The position numbers and the translations under genes were made by a program. Positions 18,384-25,777 of a DNA stretch of 30,432 nucleotides are shown here, in pieces; the stretch's first letter is position 1; every line of letters begins with the position of its first letter. The notes under the pieces were generated by a model. The model saw only the letters and a program-made list of their open reading frames with translations, made no database searches and was not told the DNA's origin. The DNA comes from an uncultured Alphaproteobacteria bacterium (GTDB lineage Bacteria; Pseudomonadota; Alphaproteobacteria; Rhizobiales; Beijerinckiaceae), in assembly GCA_937988775.1 (NCBI GenBank), contig CALKHP010000045.1, positions 1-30,432 on the forward strand, in the 5' to 3' direction.

Positions 18384-18809
18384 ATGGTCTACCCGGAGTA
18401 TCCTTGCGTGAAACTGCTTCTGGTTGTCGCCTGTGCCCTGATCGACGCGGATGGCCGCGTCCTGATCGCAGAGCGGCCCGCCGGCAAGCAACTCGCGGGG
18501 CTGTGGGAATTTCCGGGTGGCAAGATCGAGGCCGGCGAACGGCCTGAGGATTGCCTGATCCGCGAGCTGAAAGAGGAGCTGGGCATCGATGTCAAACAGG
18601 ACTGTCTCGCGCCGCTCACCTTCGCCAGCCATCCTTACGCGGAGTTCCATCTGATGATGCCGCTCTATATCTGCCGGCGCTGGCAAGGCATCGCGACCGC
18701 CCGCGAGGGCCAGGCACTGAAATGGGTCCGCCCCAATCGCCTGCGCGATTATCCGATGCCGCCAGCCGACGCGCCACTGATCCCCTTCCTGATCGATACG
18801 GTGATGTGA
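18384..18809 (+). CDS. mutT: NUDIX hydrolase, MutT type (8-oxo-dGTP diphosphatase)
   Basis: The 141-residue product has a perfect NUDIX box at 46-68 (G-x5-E-x7-RELKEELGI) and the MutT-like start LLLVVACALIDADGRVLIAERP and GLWEFPGGK. MutT removes oxidised dGTP from the nucleotide pool and prevents A:T to C:G changes. Two starts are possible: ATG 18384 with AAGGGG nine bases upstream, or GTG 18408 with GGAG upstream, which fits family N-termini (MKLLLVVAC) better. I give the longer one and note that the first eight residues look non-conserved. The stop TGA at 18807-18809 overlaps the next ATG by one base. Confidence 0.9.
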   Translation: MVYPEYPCVKLLLVVACALIDADGRVLIAERPAGKQLAGLWEFPGGKIEAGERPEDCLIRELKEELGIDVKQDCLAPLTFASHPYAEFHLMMPLYICRRWQGIATAREGQALKWVRPNRLRDYPMPPADAPLIPFLIDTVM

Positions 18810-18988
18810 TGACGGATTTCTCGCGATTTGCCGCCGGCCGTCGCTTCGTCGCCGACGAATCGGGCGCCACGGCGGTCGAGTACAGTGTCCTCGCGGCGTT
18901 CATCTTCCTGGTTATCGTCGCGCCGCTGCACCTGTTTGGCCCGGCCTTGACCGCGGTGTTCGAAAAGGTGGTCGCCGGCTTCCCATAG
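18809..18988 (+). CDS. Flp/Fap-type pilin (orphan)
   Basis: The 59-residue product starts at the ATG 18809-18811, which overlaps the mutT stop (TGATG). It has a type IVb prepilin leader and processing site: basic start with RR, then DESG / ATAVEYSVLAAF, with Gly19 at -1, Glu24 at +5 and Tyr25 at +6. A hydrophobic helix follows to about 55. Flp pilins are assembled by the Tad machinery and cleaved by CpaA. None of those genes is nearby, so this is either an additional pilin fed into a Tad system elsewhere or a pseudopilin. The frame is also open upstream inside mutT, but only this start gives a normal pilin. Confidence 0.75.
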   Translation: MTDFSRFAAGRRFVADESGATAVEYSVLAAFIFLVIVAPLHLFGPALTAVFEKVVAGFP

Positions 18989-19002
18989 CACGACGGGCCG
19001 GC

Positions 19003-19443
19003 TCAGACCGCAAGCTCGGCCGTCAGCGCCTGCCGCACCGGCTCGGGCACCGGTACCGGCCGCCGCGTCTGCCGATCGACATAGACATGCACGAAGCGCC
19101 CCTCGGCGGCGGCGGTGGCATCTGCGTGCCGGAAAATGCCGATGCGGTATTCGACCGAACTGCTGCCGAGGCGGGTCAGGCCAAGGCCGGCTTCGATCGC
19201 ATCGGGGAAGCTGACGCTGGCATGGTAACGGCAGCCGGTTTCCGCCACGAGGCCGATTGCTGCGCCGCCGACTGGATCGAGCAGGCCGCGCTCGATCAGG
19301 AAGCCGTTCACCACGGTGTCGAACCACAGGTAATACACCACATTGTTGACATGGCCGTAGACGTCATTGTCGAGCCAGCGCGTGGTGATCGGCCGGAAAT
19401 GGCGGAAATCCTGCCGGCTGGCCGGCGCGGGACGTGCCGCCAT
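19003..19443 (-). CDS. Acyl-CoA thioesterase, 4-hydroxybenzoyl-CoA thioesterase (hot-dog) family
   Basis: The 146-residue product contains the hot-dog fold motif TTRWLDNDVYGHVNNVVYY near the N-terminus, with Asp27 at the expected catalytic position, then a beta-sheet region VETGCRYHASVSFPD. These enzymes hydrolyse acyl-CoA thioesters; the substrate is not predictable here. I chose ATG 19443, whose first base overlaps the stop of the alcohol dehydrogenase gene (TGATG), so translation is likely coupled. Two GTG codons just upstream (19449, 19446) are alternatives. The gene ends 14 bases from the convergent pilin gene. Confidence 0.87.
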   Translation of the reverse strand: MAARPAPASRQDFRHFRPITTRWLDNDVYGHVNNVVYYLWFDTVVNGFLIERGLLDPVGGAAIGLVAETGCRYHASVSFPDAIEAGLGLTRLGSSSVEYRIGIFRHADATAAAEGRFVHVYVDRQTRRPVPVPEPVRQALTAELAV

Positions 19444-20600
19444 CACCACGCCGCCTTGTAGATCGCCAGCGCGTCGGCCTCGCTCAGCGGGCGCGGATTG
19501 TTGACGAGCAGGCGGGTCTGTTTCATGGCGTCGCTGGCCAGCATCGGTAGCGCATCCTCGGCGATCTTCATGTCGCGCAGGCGCTGCGGCACTTTCAGAG
19601 TGCGCGAGAGGGCGGCGAGCGCTTCGATGAAGGCGCTGGCGCGCTCGCCCTGCAGTGTGTCGGCCAGATGCGGGAACACGTCGATCGCCAGTTCGGCATA
19701 GCGGGCTTCCGCCGCGATCAGGTTGAAGCGCAGCACATGCGGCAGCACGAGCGCGTTCGAGAGCCCGTGCGGGATATGGTAATGGCCGCCGAGCGGGTAG
19801 GCGAGCGCGTGCACGGCTGCGACCGGCGAGTTGGCGAAAGCCTGTCCCGCCAGCAGCGAGCCGAGCAGCATGGCGCCGCGCGCTTGCGGATCGCTGCCAT
19901 GCTCGACGGCGCGCCGGATATTGGCGCCGAGCAGGCGCAGCGCCGCGCGGGCGAGCGCACAGGAAACGGGATTGCGGTTCGGGCTCGCCGAGGTGAAGGC
20001 CTCGATGGCGTGCACCATGGCGTCGATGCCGGTCGCGGCCGTGACCGCCGGCGGCAGGCCGAAGGTCAGCTCGGCATCGAGCAGCGCGACATCGGGCAGC
20101 AGCACCGGCGACACGACGCCCTTCTTCTCGGCCGCGCCGGTGGTGATGATGGCGATCGGCGTCACTTCCGAGCCGGTGCCGGCGGTGGTCGGCGCCAGCA
20201 CCAGCGGCAGGCGCGGCCCCTTGGCGAGGCCGACGCCGTAAATATCGCCGAGCGTCTCGCCGCCGCCCGCCACCAGCGCGACGAGCTTGGCGACATCCAT
20301 CGGCGAGCCGCCGCCGAGGCCGAGAATGCCGGTGGCGCGGTGCTGCTTCGCCATTGCCAGTCCGTCATGGACATTCTGCTCGGGCGGATCGGCGGCGACG
20401 CCGTCGAACACCGCGACCGCGACGCCGGCCTGCTCCAGCACGGTTTGCGCCCGCGCGAGCAGTCCGGCCTTGCGGATGCCGGCATCGGTGACGATCAGCA
20501 CGCGCTTGCCGAGCCGGTGGCCCGCGATTTCGGCCAGCCGGGCAATCGAGCCCGGGCCGGAGACGAGCGCGGGCGTGGTGTTGAAGCTGAAGCCGCTCAC
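19443..20600 (-). CDS. Iron-containing alcohol dehydrogenase
   Basis: The 385-residue product has the normal length for group III alcohol dehydrogenases. The NAD(P)-binding motif GGGSPMDVAK is at 96-105, and APTTAGTGSEVTP follows at 137-149. Metal ligands line up with those of FucO: Asp193, His197, His264 and His278. Substrate is unknown; family members act on butanol, lactaldehyde, hydroxybutyrate or maleylacetate. I chose GTG 20600 because AAGGGG lies about nine bases upstream and SGFSFNTTPALVSGPGS matches family N-termini. The open frame to 20795 overlaps the upstream gene. It sits between a methyltransferase and a thioesterase in one minus-strand cluster. Confidence 0.93.
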   Translation of the reverse strand: MSGFSFNTTPALVSGPGSIARLAEIAGHRLGKRVLIVTDAGIRKAGLLARAQTVLEQAGVAVAVFDGVAADPPEQNVHDGLAMAKQHRATGILGLGGGSPMDVAKLVALVAGGGETLGDIYGVGLAKGPRLPLVLAPTTAGTGSEVTPIAIITTGAAEKKGVVSPVLLPDVALLDAELTFGLPPAVTAATGIDAMVHAIEAFTSASPNRNPVSCALARAALRLLGANIRRAVEHGSDPQARGAMLLGSLLAGQAFANSPVAAVHALAYPLGGHYHIPHGLSNALVLPHVLRFNLIAAEARYAELAIDVFPHLADTLQGERASAFIEALAALSRTLKVPQRLRDMKIAEDALPMLASDAMKQTRLLVNNPRPLSEADALAIYKAAW

Positions 20601-20626
20601 GATTGGTTTCCCCTTTTTATGATTGT

Positions 20627-20650
20627 CTTGGCGATTACCTTGGCGATTAT
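20627..20650. repeat. Two tandem 12-base units spanning a stop codon
   Basis: CTTGGCGATTA plus one base occurs twice head to tail (20627-20638 and 20639-20650). The second unit covers the stop codon (TAA, 20649-20647) of the upstream methyltransferase gene, so on the coding strand both units carry a TAA. They lie in the 46-base spacer before the alcohol dehydrogenase start. The likely origin is slipped-strand duplication. Confidence 0.6.
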
Positions 20651-21516
20651 CGATCCCGCAGCGGCCGTTCCGGCACGCCGAGCGCTTCGGCGAGGCGCAT
20701 CTTGGCCGAGCCCGGTCTGAGCGGCTTCTGCTGGCTGTCATGCGGCGCCCAGCCGGCGAGCCAGACCAGTTCGATCGTGGCGCGGATGCGGCCATCGCTG
20801 TCGGAGAAGTGTGTCGCGTAAAGTTCGGCGGCGCGCAGGAACACGGCGCGCGGCGTCGGCCGGCGCAGCCGGTCGGTCAGGGCGTTGCTGGCGCCCATGG
20901 CGCGCAGGTCGGCCATCAGGGCGAACAGGTTGTCGTAGCGCAGCGTCAGCAATTCGCTGTCGGTGACCGGCAGCGCGAAGCCCGCCCGTTGCAGCAGCGC
21001 GCCGAGATCGCGGATATCGGCGAAGGGCGCGACGCGCGGCGAGATGCCGCCGAGCACCTGCATCTCCGCTTCGGCGAGGCATTCGCGCAATTCCTGCAAT
21101 GTGCGCCCGGCCGGCAGGCAGGCCATGAACAGGCCATCGGGCTTGAGCAGGCGGCGGATTTGCGCGAGCGCGCCGGGCAGGTCGTTGACCTGGTGCAGCA
21201 CCAGCCCGGACAGCGCCAGATCGAAGCCGGCTGCCGGCAAGGCGAGGCCGCCGGGGCTGGAGAGCGCCGCGAACGGGACCGCGTCAAGCGTCGCGTCGGG
21301 ACGATCGTGCTGCGCGGCGCGGCCGAAACCGGCATCGGGCGTGCCGATGTCGGCAATATTCCGGAACTCGCGCAAGATGGCGGCGAGGCGCTCGGTCAGT
21401 TCGCCTGCCGCGCGGACGAGCAAAAAATCCGCCTTGCGCGCGGCAATCGCGCGCTCGAGCCGCGCGCCGGCGAGCGTCATATCGAAGATCCGCGGGGCGG
21501 TCACGCCTTCCATCAT
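20647..21516 (-). CDS. SAM-dependent methyltransferase, BioC/NDUFAF5-like
   Basis: The 289-residue product reads as a class I methyltransferase of the NDUFAF5/BioC-like type common in alphaproteobacteria (RIFDMTLAGARLERA, then FRNIADIGTPDAGFG in place of a glycine-rich SAM loop, FDLALSGLVLHQVNDLPGAL, and LLKPDGLFMACLPAG). Mitochondrial NDUFAF5 modifies an arginine of complex I; BioC methylates malonyl-ACP. Which role applies here is unknown. The SAM loop is less glycine-rich than usual (DIGTPDAG). I chose the first of two adjacent ATGs (21516); a TTG at 21552 is also in frame. It is divergent from comF, with 92 bases between them. Confidence 0.82.
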   Translation of the reverse strand: MMEGVTAPRIFDMTLAGARLERAIAARKADFLLVRAAGELTERLAAILREFRNIADIGTPDAGFGRAAQHDRPDATLDAVPFAALSSPGGLALPAAGFDLALSGLVLHQVNDLPGALAQIRRLLKPDGLFMACLPAGRTLQELRECLAEAEMQVLGGISPRVAPFADIRDLGALLQRAGFALPVTDSELLTLRYDNLFALMADLRAMGASNALTDRLRRPTPRAVFLRAAELYATHFSDSDGRIRATIELVWLAGWAPHDSQQKPLRPGSAKMRLAEALGVPERPLRDR

Positions 21517-21574
21517 GGCTTGCGTTATGGCGCAGCCGTGCCCGCGACGCAAAAGCTCCGTGCGGCGAAGTTGG

Positions 21575-21590
21575 TCATCCGTTAGGATGA
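21575..21590. promoter_or_regulatory. Short palindrome in the methyltransferase/comF divergent region
   Basis: TCATCC (21575-21580) and GGATGA (21585-21590) form a hairpin with a GTTA loop in the 92-base divergent gap, 19 bases before comF. It may be a regulatory site for either gene, or chance; there is no T-run. Confidence 0.22.
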
Positions 21591-21608
21591 TGCGCGGGGG
21601 AGGGGCTG

Positions 21609-22388
21609 ATGCAGCGGATTTTGCAACAAGCCGGCCGGCGGCTGGGAGGCGGGCGGAGCTTCGCGGCCGGCCTCGTCGCGGCCGGCGTCACGCTGCTCTA
21701 TCCGCCGGTATGCATGGCGTGCAAGGCGGCGACCGATTCCAGCGACACGCTGTGCCCGGCGTGCTGGGGCGCGATGCGCTTCATCGCGGAACCGCTATGC
21801 GACCGGCTCGGCACGCCGTTCCCGGTCGATTATGGCGGGGCGCTGCTGTCGCCGGCGGCGATCGCCGATCCGCCGGTATTCGCGCGCGCCCGCGCCGTGG
21901 CGCTCTACGAAGGCCCGGCGCGCGAGCTGGTGCAGCGGCTGAAGTTCAACGACCGGCTCGAACTCGCCAAGGGCATGGGCCGGCTGATGGCGGTCGCCGG
22001 CCGCGACCTGATCGCCGATTGCGCGCTCGTCGTGCCGGTGCCGCTGCACTGGACGCGCGCCTGGGCGCGGCGCTGCAACCAGGCGACGGAACTGGCGCGC
22101 GTCATTGCCGCGCAAACCGGCGTGACGCTGGCGCCCGGCCTGCTCAGGCGCGTGCGCCGCACGCATACGCAGGTCGGGCTGACGCGGGCGCAGCGGCGCG
22201 ACAACCTGCAAGGCGCCTTCAGGCTGAGCACCGAGGCGGCGCTGGCGCTCACCGGCCGGCGCGTGCTGCTGGTCGACGATGTGCTGACCACGGGCGCGAC
22301 CTGCAATGCGGCCGCGCGCGTGCTGCTGAGAGGCGGCGCGGCGGCGGTCGATGTGCTGACCTTCGCGCGGGTTGCCGCCGATGCCTAG
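21609..22388 (+). CDS. ComF-family phosphoribosyltransferase-like protein
   Basis: The 259-residue product has an N-terminal zinc-finger-like pair of Cys motifs (PPVCMACK and LCPACW, about 35-60) and a C-terminal phosphoribosyltransferase domain with the PRPP loop VLLVDDVLTTGAT at 219-231. The central VPVPLHWTRAWARRCNQATELA segment is diagnostic of ComF/GntX. In Gram-positives and Haemophilus, ComF proteins help take up single-stranded DNA in competence; elsewhere their role is unclear. A very strong GGGGAGGGG site precedes the ATG. In alphaproteobacteria comF commonly sits before grxC, as here. Confidence 0.93.
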   Translation: MQRILQQAGRRLGGGRSFAAGLVAAGVTLLYPPVCMACKAATDSSDTLCPACWGAMRFIAEPLCDRLGTPFPVDYGGALLSPAAIADPPVFARARAVALYEGPARELVQRLKFNDRLELAKGMGRLMAVAGRDLIADCALVVPVPLHWTRAWARRCNQATELARVIAAQTGVTLAPGLLRRVRRTHTQVGLTRAQRRDNLQGAFRLSTEAALALTGRRVLLVDDVLTTGATCNAAARVLLRGGAAAVDVLTFARVAADA

Positions 22389-22433
22389 CATCGCCATATT
22401 GAGGGCGACATTGAGAATATGGAAAGCACGCGC

Positions 22434-22691
22434 ATGCCGCCCGTCAGGATCTACACCAAGAGCTGGTGCCCGTATTGCCGCTCCGCCAAGGAGTTGCTGG
22501 CGAAGAAGGGGCTCGATTTCGAGGAGATCGATATCGAGCGCCATCCGGAGGCGCGCGCCGCGATGATCCAGGAATCCGGCGGGCGCACCACCGTGCCGCA
22601 GATTTTCATCGGCGGCCGCCATGTCGGCGGCTGCGACGAGCTTTACGCGCTCGATGCCGGAGGCGGCCTCGATGCGCTGCTGGCGGCCTGA
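22434..22691 (+). CDS. grxC: Glutaredoxin 3
   Basis: The 85-residue product is a dithiol glutaredoxin with active site CPYC (Cys12 and Cys15), the TVPQIFIGG cis-proline region and the GGCDELYALD glutathione-binding end. It reduces disulfides and glutathione mixed disulfides with NADPH/glutathione. ATG 22434 gives the family N-terminus PVRIYTKSWCPYC with a GGAAAG site upstream; ATG 22419 adds five residues. It follows comF by 45 bases and precedes the nitrilase gene by 15 bases. Confidence 0.95.
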   Translation: MPPVRIYTKSWCPYCRSAKELLAKKGLDFEEIDIERHPEARAAMIQESGGRTTVPQIFIGGRHVGGCDELYALDAGGGLDALLAA

Positions 22692-22706
22692 CAGGGGGAG
22701 AGGTCC

Positions 22707-23567
22707 ATGGACGGTGACCGGAGCTTCATCGCGGCGGCAGTGACCTTGCGCACCGGCCGCGACCTGAAAGCCAATGTCGATCATGTCGTGCCGCTGGTCG
22801 AGCGCGCCATCGCCGAGGGCGCGCGCTATGTCCAGACGCCCGAGATGACCTCGCTGATCGAGCGCGACAAGGCGAGCCTGATGGCGCAGATCGGCACGGA
22901 GGAGGACGATGCCGTGGTGGCGGCGCTGCGCGATGTGGCGCGCCGGCGCCAGGTTGCGGTGCATGTCGGCTCAGTAGCGGTGAAGACCGGCGACAAGCTC
23001 GCCAACCGGGCGCTGCTGATCGGGCCGGACGGCGCTATCGCGGCGCGCTACGACAAGATCCACCTGTTCGATGTCGACCTGCCGAGCGGCCAGAGCTGGC
23101 GTGAATCGCGCACCTATGCCGGCGGCCAGGAGGCGGTGCTGGTCGAGATGCCGTGGGGCCTGCTCGGGCTCAGCATCTGCTACGATGTGCGCTTTCCCTA
23201 TCTCTATCGGGCGCTGGCGAGCGCCGGAGCTGAGGTGCTGAGCGCGCCGGCCTGTTTCACCAAGGAAACCGGCGAGGCGCATTGGAGTATCCTGCTTCGG
23301 GCGCGCGCCATCGAGAACGGCGCCTTCATGATCGCGGCGGCGCAGGGCGGCACGCATGAGGATGGCCGCGTCACCTACGGCCATTCGATGATCGTCGACC
23401 CGTGGGGCCGGGTGCTGGCGGAGGGCAGCGAGGAGCCGGGCGTGATCGTGGCGACGATCGATCCGTCCGTGGTCGCGGCGGTGCGCGGGCGTATCCCGAG
23501 CCTGCAGCACACACGGCAGTTCCGGCTCGGCTATGCCCGGCTCGCGGCGGCGCAGGCCGCCGAATGA
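22707..23567 (+). CDS. Carbon-nitrogen hydrolase (nitrilase superfamily, Nit2/deaminated-glutathione amidase-like)
   Basis: The 286-residue product has the nitrilase triad: Glu46 (TPEMTS), Lys117 (YDKIHLFD) and Cys158 (SICYDVRFPYLYR). The IHLFDVDLP and CYDVRFPYLYRAL wording is that of the Nit1/Nit2 branch, whose members repair deaminated glutathione or hydrolyse omega-amides. Its place next to grxC suits a glutathione-related role, which is inference. A GGGGGAGAGG site lies before ATG 22707. The stop overlaps the next ATG in an ATGA arrangement (23564-23567). Confidence 0.93.
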   Translation: MDGDRSFIAAAVTLRTGRDLKANVDHVVPLVERAIAEGARYVQTPEMTSLIERDKASLMAQIGTEEDDAVVAALRDVARRRQVAVHVGSVAVKTGDKLANRALLIGPDGAIAARYDKIHLFDVDLPSGQSWRESRTYAGGQEAVLVEMPWGLLGLSICYDVRFPYLYRALASAGAEVLSAPACFTKETGEAHWSILLRARAIENGAFMIAAAQGGTHEDGRVTYGHSMIVDPWGRVLAEGSEEPGVIVATIDPSVVAAVRGRIPSLQHTRQFRLGYARLAAAQAAE

Positions 23568-24037
23568 TCCGCTACGCCTTGTGCTGCGCGGAAGGCCATG
23601 CATTCGAGAGCTGGTTCCGCGATAGCGATGCCTATCAGATGCAGCTCGCTGGCGGCGCGCTCACCTGTCCGGTGTGCGGTTCCGCCAAAGTCGAGAAGCA
23701 GATCATGGCTCCGGCCGTCGCCGCCAGGCGGGAGGCGGCGCCAAGCGAGGCATCCAGGGGCGAGGCAGCCAAAGGTGCCGGCGATAGCGCGCCGGTGGTG
23801 GCGCTCGGCGCGCGCGAAGCGGCGCTCAGGGCGACGATGCGGCAGTTGCACCGCGAGATCATCGCAAACAGCGACGATGTCGGCGAGCGCTTCCCCGAGG
23901 AGGCACGCCGCATCCATTACGGCGAAACCGATGCGCGCTCGATCCGCGGCCGGGCGACGGCTGACGAGGCCAAGGCGCTGCACGAGGAAGGCGTCGCGTT
24001 CATGCCGATCCCGACCCTGCCGGACGAGCGGAACTAG
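23564..24037 (+). CDS. DUF1178 family protein
   Basis: The 157-residue product matches the uncharacterised DUF1178 family: start MIRYALCCAEGHAFESWFRDS, a CPVC zinc-ribbon-like pair at about 36-39, a variable Ala/Glu/Lys-rich linker (about 50-80), and a conserved C-terminal part (DDVGERFPEEARRIHYGE, then GRATADEAKAL and PIPTLPDERN). The N-terminal CxxxH and CPVC may bind zinc. It starts inside the stop of the nitrilase gene (ATGA overlap), so translation is probably coupled and the two proteins likely share a process. No function is known to me. Confidence 0.93.
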   Translation: MIRYALCCAEGHAFESWFRDSDAYQMQLAGGALTCPVCGSAKVEKQIMAPAVAARREAAPSEASRGEAAKGAGDSAPVVALGAREAALRATMRQLHREIIANSDDVGERFPEEARRIHYGETDARSIRGRATADEAKALHEEGVAFMPIPTLPDERN

Positions 24038-24040
24038 GCA

Positions 24041-24646
24041 GTGGCGGTTTCGCCGGCGCAGGCGATCATCGGCCTGTATCGCCGGCATGCGCAAGCCTGG
24101 AGCGGGCTGCGGGGCACGGCGCTGGTCGAGCGCGCCTGGCTCGAGCGGTTTCTGGGGCTTTTGCCGGCGGGCGCCACGGTGCTCGATATCGGCTGCGGGC
24201 CAGGCGTGCCGATCGCGCGCCATCTCACGGATCGGGGCTGCGCGGTGACGGGCGTCGATGCCGCGCCCGAGATGCTGACGCTGTTTCGGCACAACCTGCC
24301 CGGCGTGGCGGCGCATCTCGCCGACATGCGGCGGCTGGCGCTGGACGGGACGTTCGACGGGCTGATCGCCTGGGACAGTTTCTTCCACCTGACACAGGCC
24401 GACCAGCGCCTGATGTTTCCGGTCTTTCGCCGGCATGCGGCGCCCGGTGCCAGCATGATGTTCACCAGTGGCCCGGCTGCGGGCGAAGCGATCGGACAGC
24501 TCGAGGGCGAGCCGCTCTATCATGCCAGCCTTGAGGGCCAGGAATACCGCGCCCTGCTCGACGAACAGGGCTTCGAGGTGGTGGCGCAGCGCAGCGAGGA
24601 CCCCGATTGCGGCGGCCGCACGGTGTGGCTCGCGCGGCTGCGCTGA
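24041..24646 (+). CDS. Class I SAM-dependent methyltransferase
   Basis: The 201-residue product has the SAM-binding motif VLDIGCGPGVPIARHL at about 47-62, the acidic end of strand 2 in VTGVDAAPEML, and a DGLIAWDSFFHLTQ segment at motif IV. The N-terminus AQAIIGLYRRHAQAWSGLRG is that of a group of small, uncharacterised methyltransferases. Substrate is unknown. The start is GTG, three bases after the DUF1178 stop, so it belongs to the same operon. Palindromic repeats follow its end. Confidence 0.88.
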   Translation: MAVSPAQAIIGLYRRHAQAWSGLRGTALVERAWLERFLGLLPAGATVLDIGCGPGVPIARHLTDRGCAVTGVDAAPEMLTLFRHNLPGVAAHLADMRRLALDGTFDGLIAWDSFFHLTQADQRLMFPVFRRHAAPGASMMFTSGPAAGEAIGQLEGEPLYHASLEGQEYRALLDEQGFEVVAQRSEDPDCGGRTVWLARLR

Positions 24647-24653
24647 GGCGTGT

Positions 24654-24750
24654 ACCAGTGTCCTTCCCGCGCAGGCGGGAATCCAGTGCCAAAAGCGCAC
24701 GCGACCCTGGATTCCCGATCGCGCTGACGCGCGTCGGGAATGACACTGGT
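24654..24750. repeat. Composite palindromic element between methyltransferase and ubiG
   Basis: The outer arms ACCAGTGTC (24654-24662) and GACACTGGT (24742-24750) enclose two hairpins. One is TTCCCGC / GCGGGAA with a 4-base loop (24664-24681). The other is ATTCCCGA / TCGGGAAT (24711-24741) with an inner CGCGC / GCGCG stem. GGGAATCCAG (24677-24686) can also pair with CTGGATTCCC (24707-24716). The CATTCCCGC...GCGGGAATCCAG design is one I know from dispersed repeats in proteobacteria. It lies between two convergent gene ends. Confidence 0.78.
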
Positions 24751-24774
24751 GACGGTGAGGTTTTCCGAAGCGGG

Positions 24775-24797
24775 ATCGGCGGATCAAGTCCGCCGAT
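24775..24797. repeat. Palindrome with TCAAG loop
   Basis: ATCGGCGGA (24775-24783) and TCCGCCGAT (24789-24797) form a perfect 9-base stem around TCAAG. The loop and symmetry match the units at 1061-1081 and, in reverse, those at 1008-1026 and 24836-24856, although the stem sequence differs. Confidence 0.62.
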
Positions 24798-24835
24798 GAC
24801 GGCTGAAAGGTTTGCGCTTCTTCCTCCACCGTCTT

Positions 24836-24856
24836 GTGCCGGGCTTGACCCGGCAC
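24836..24856. repeat. Palindrome with CTTGA loop at the end of ubiG
   Basis: GTGCCGGG (24836-24843) and CCCGGCAC (24849-24856) form a perfect 8-base stem around CTTGA, ending 8 bases before the ubiG stop. Stem and loop closely resemble the unit at 1008-1026. It may also serve as the ubiG transcription end. Confidence 0.68.
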
Positions 24857-24864
24857 CCAGATGT

Positions 24865-25635
24865 TTAGGCGCCGGGCTTCGTCGCGCTCAGGAAATAATT
24901 CACCGCCGTATCGCCGGACAGCGACCAGCGGTTGGCGAGCGGGTTGAACACCAGGCCGCGCCGGTCATCCTGCGCGAGGCCGGCAGCCCGCATGGCGCGG
25001 GTGAGTTCGTCCGGGCGCACGAATTTCTCCCAGTCATGCGTGCCGACCGGCAGCCAGCGCAGCACGTATTCCGCGCCGACGATGGCGAGCGTGAAGGCGC
25101 GCAGGCTGCGGTTGATGGTCGAGAACACCGTCAGACCGCCGGGCCTGAGGCAAGCGGCGGCCGAGGCGACGAAACCCGGCACGTCGGCGACATGCTCGAC
25201 CACCTCGAGCGCCAGCACGAGATCGAAACGCTCGCCGCCGCTTGCGACCTCCTCCACCGTGGTGGCGCGATAGTCGATGGCGAGGCCCGATTGTTCGGCG
25301 TGGAGCTTGGCGACGGCGATATTCTCCGCGGCCGGATCGATGCCGGTGATGGTGCCGCCGAGTCTTGCCAGCGGTTCGCAGATCAGCCCGGCGCCGCAGC
25401 CGATATCGAGCACGGTGCGCCCGTCGAGCGGGCGAAAGCTCCCGGCATCGGTGCCGAAATGCGCGTCGATGCGCTCGCGCAGATAGGCGAGCCTGACCGG
25501 GTTGATGCGGTGCAGCGGGCGCATCGGCCCGTCGGGGTCCCACCAGCGCTGGGCGAGATCGGCGAATTTCTTCACCTCGCCGCGATCGATGCTGGCGGCG
25601 GCCGGAGAGGTGTCGCTCGGTGCGGGGCTCATCAT
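24865..25635 (-). CDS. ubiG: Ubiquinone biosynthesis O-methyltransferase UbiG
   Basis: UbiG carries out both O-methylations of the ubiquinone ring, using SAM. The 256-residue product has the family start (VKKFADLAQRWWDPDGPMRPLHRINPVRLAYL), the SAM loop VLDIGCGAGLICEPLARLG, GIDPAAENI, and the VLALEVVEHVADVPGF segment. I chose the first of two adjacent ATGs (25635); a long open frame back to 25962 crosses into lysC on the other strand and is not homologous. The gene is divergent from lysC, an arrangement I know from other Hyphomicrobiales. Confidence 0.95.
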   Translation of the reverse strand: MMSPAPSDTSPAAASIDRGEVKKFADLAQRWWDPDGPMRPLHRINPVRLAYLRERIDAHFGTDAGSFRPLDGRTVLDIGCGAGLICEPLARLGGTITGIDPAAENIAVAKLHAEQSGLAIDYRATTVEEVASGGERFDLVLALEVVEHVADVPGFVASAAACLRPGGLTVFSTINRSLRAFTLAIVGAEYVLRWLPVGTHDWEKFVRPDELTRAMRAAGLAQDDRRGLVFNPLANRWSLSGDTAVNYFLSATKPGA

Positions 25636-25703
25636 GGCGCCTGTCTTACCGTCAATGGCGGGCTTGCGCCAGCGCGCGCCATGGTTCGGCCGCTGTCGCA
25701 TGC

Positions 25704-25732
25704 TTGACAGAAGCGCCCCCCTCGACGAAGAA
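25704..25732 (+). promoter_or_regulatory. Possible lysC promoter
   Basis: A perfect TTGACA (25704-25709) lies about 90 bases before lysC, in the ubiG/lysC divergent gap. The best-placed -10 after 17 bases is GAAGAA (25727-25732), which is weak, so the call rests mainly on the -35 box and position. Confidence 0.35.
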
Positions 25733-25777
25733 ACCGGCTCCCGCGGCCCTGTCTGAAAAATCCGACTGATCCCAATG

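Noticed and set aside
25636..25774. Lysine or other riboswitch upstream of lysC
   Set aside because: The gap is only about 140 bases, GC-rich and shared with ubiG. I see none of the conserved junction elements of the lysine riboswitch, which is also not expected in alphaproteobacteria.
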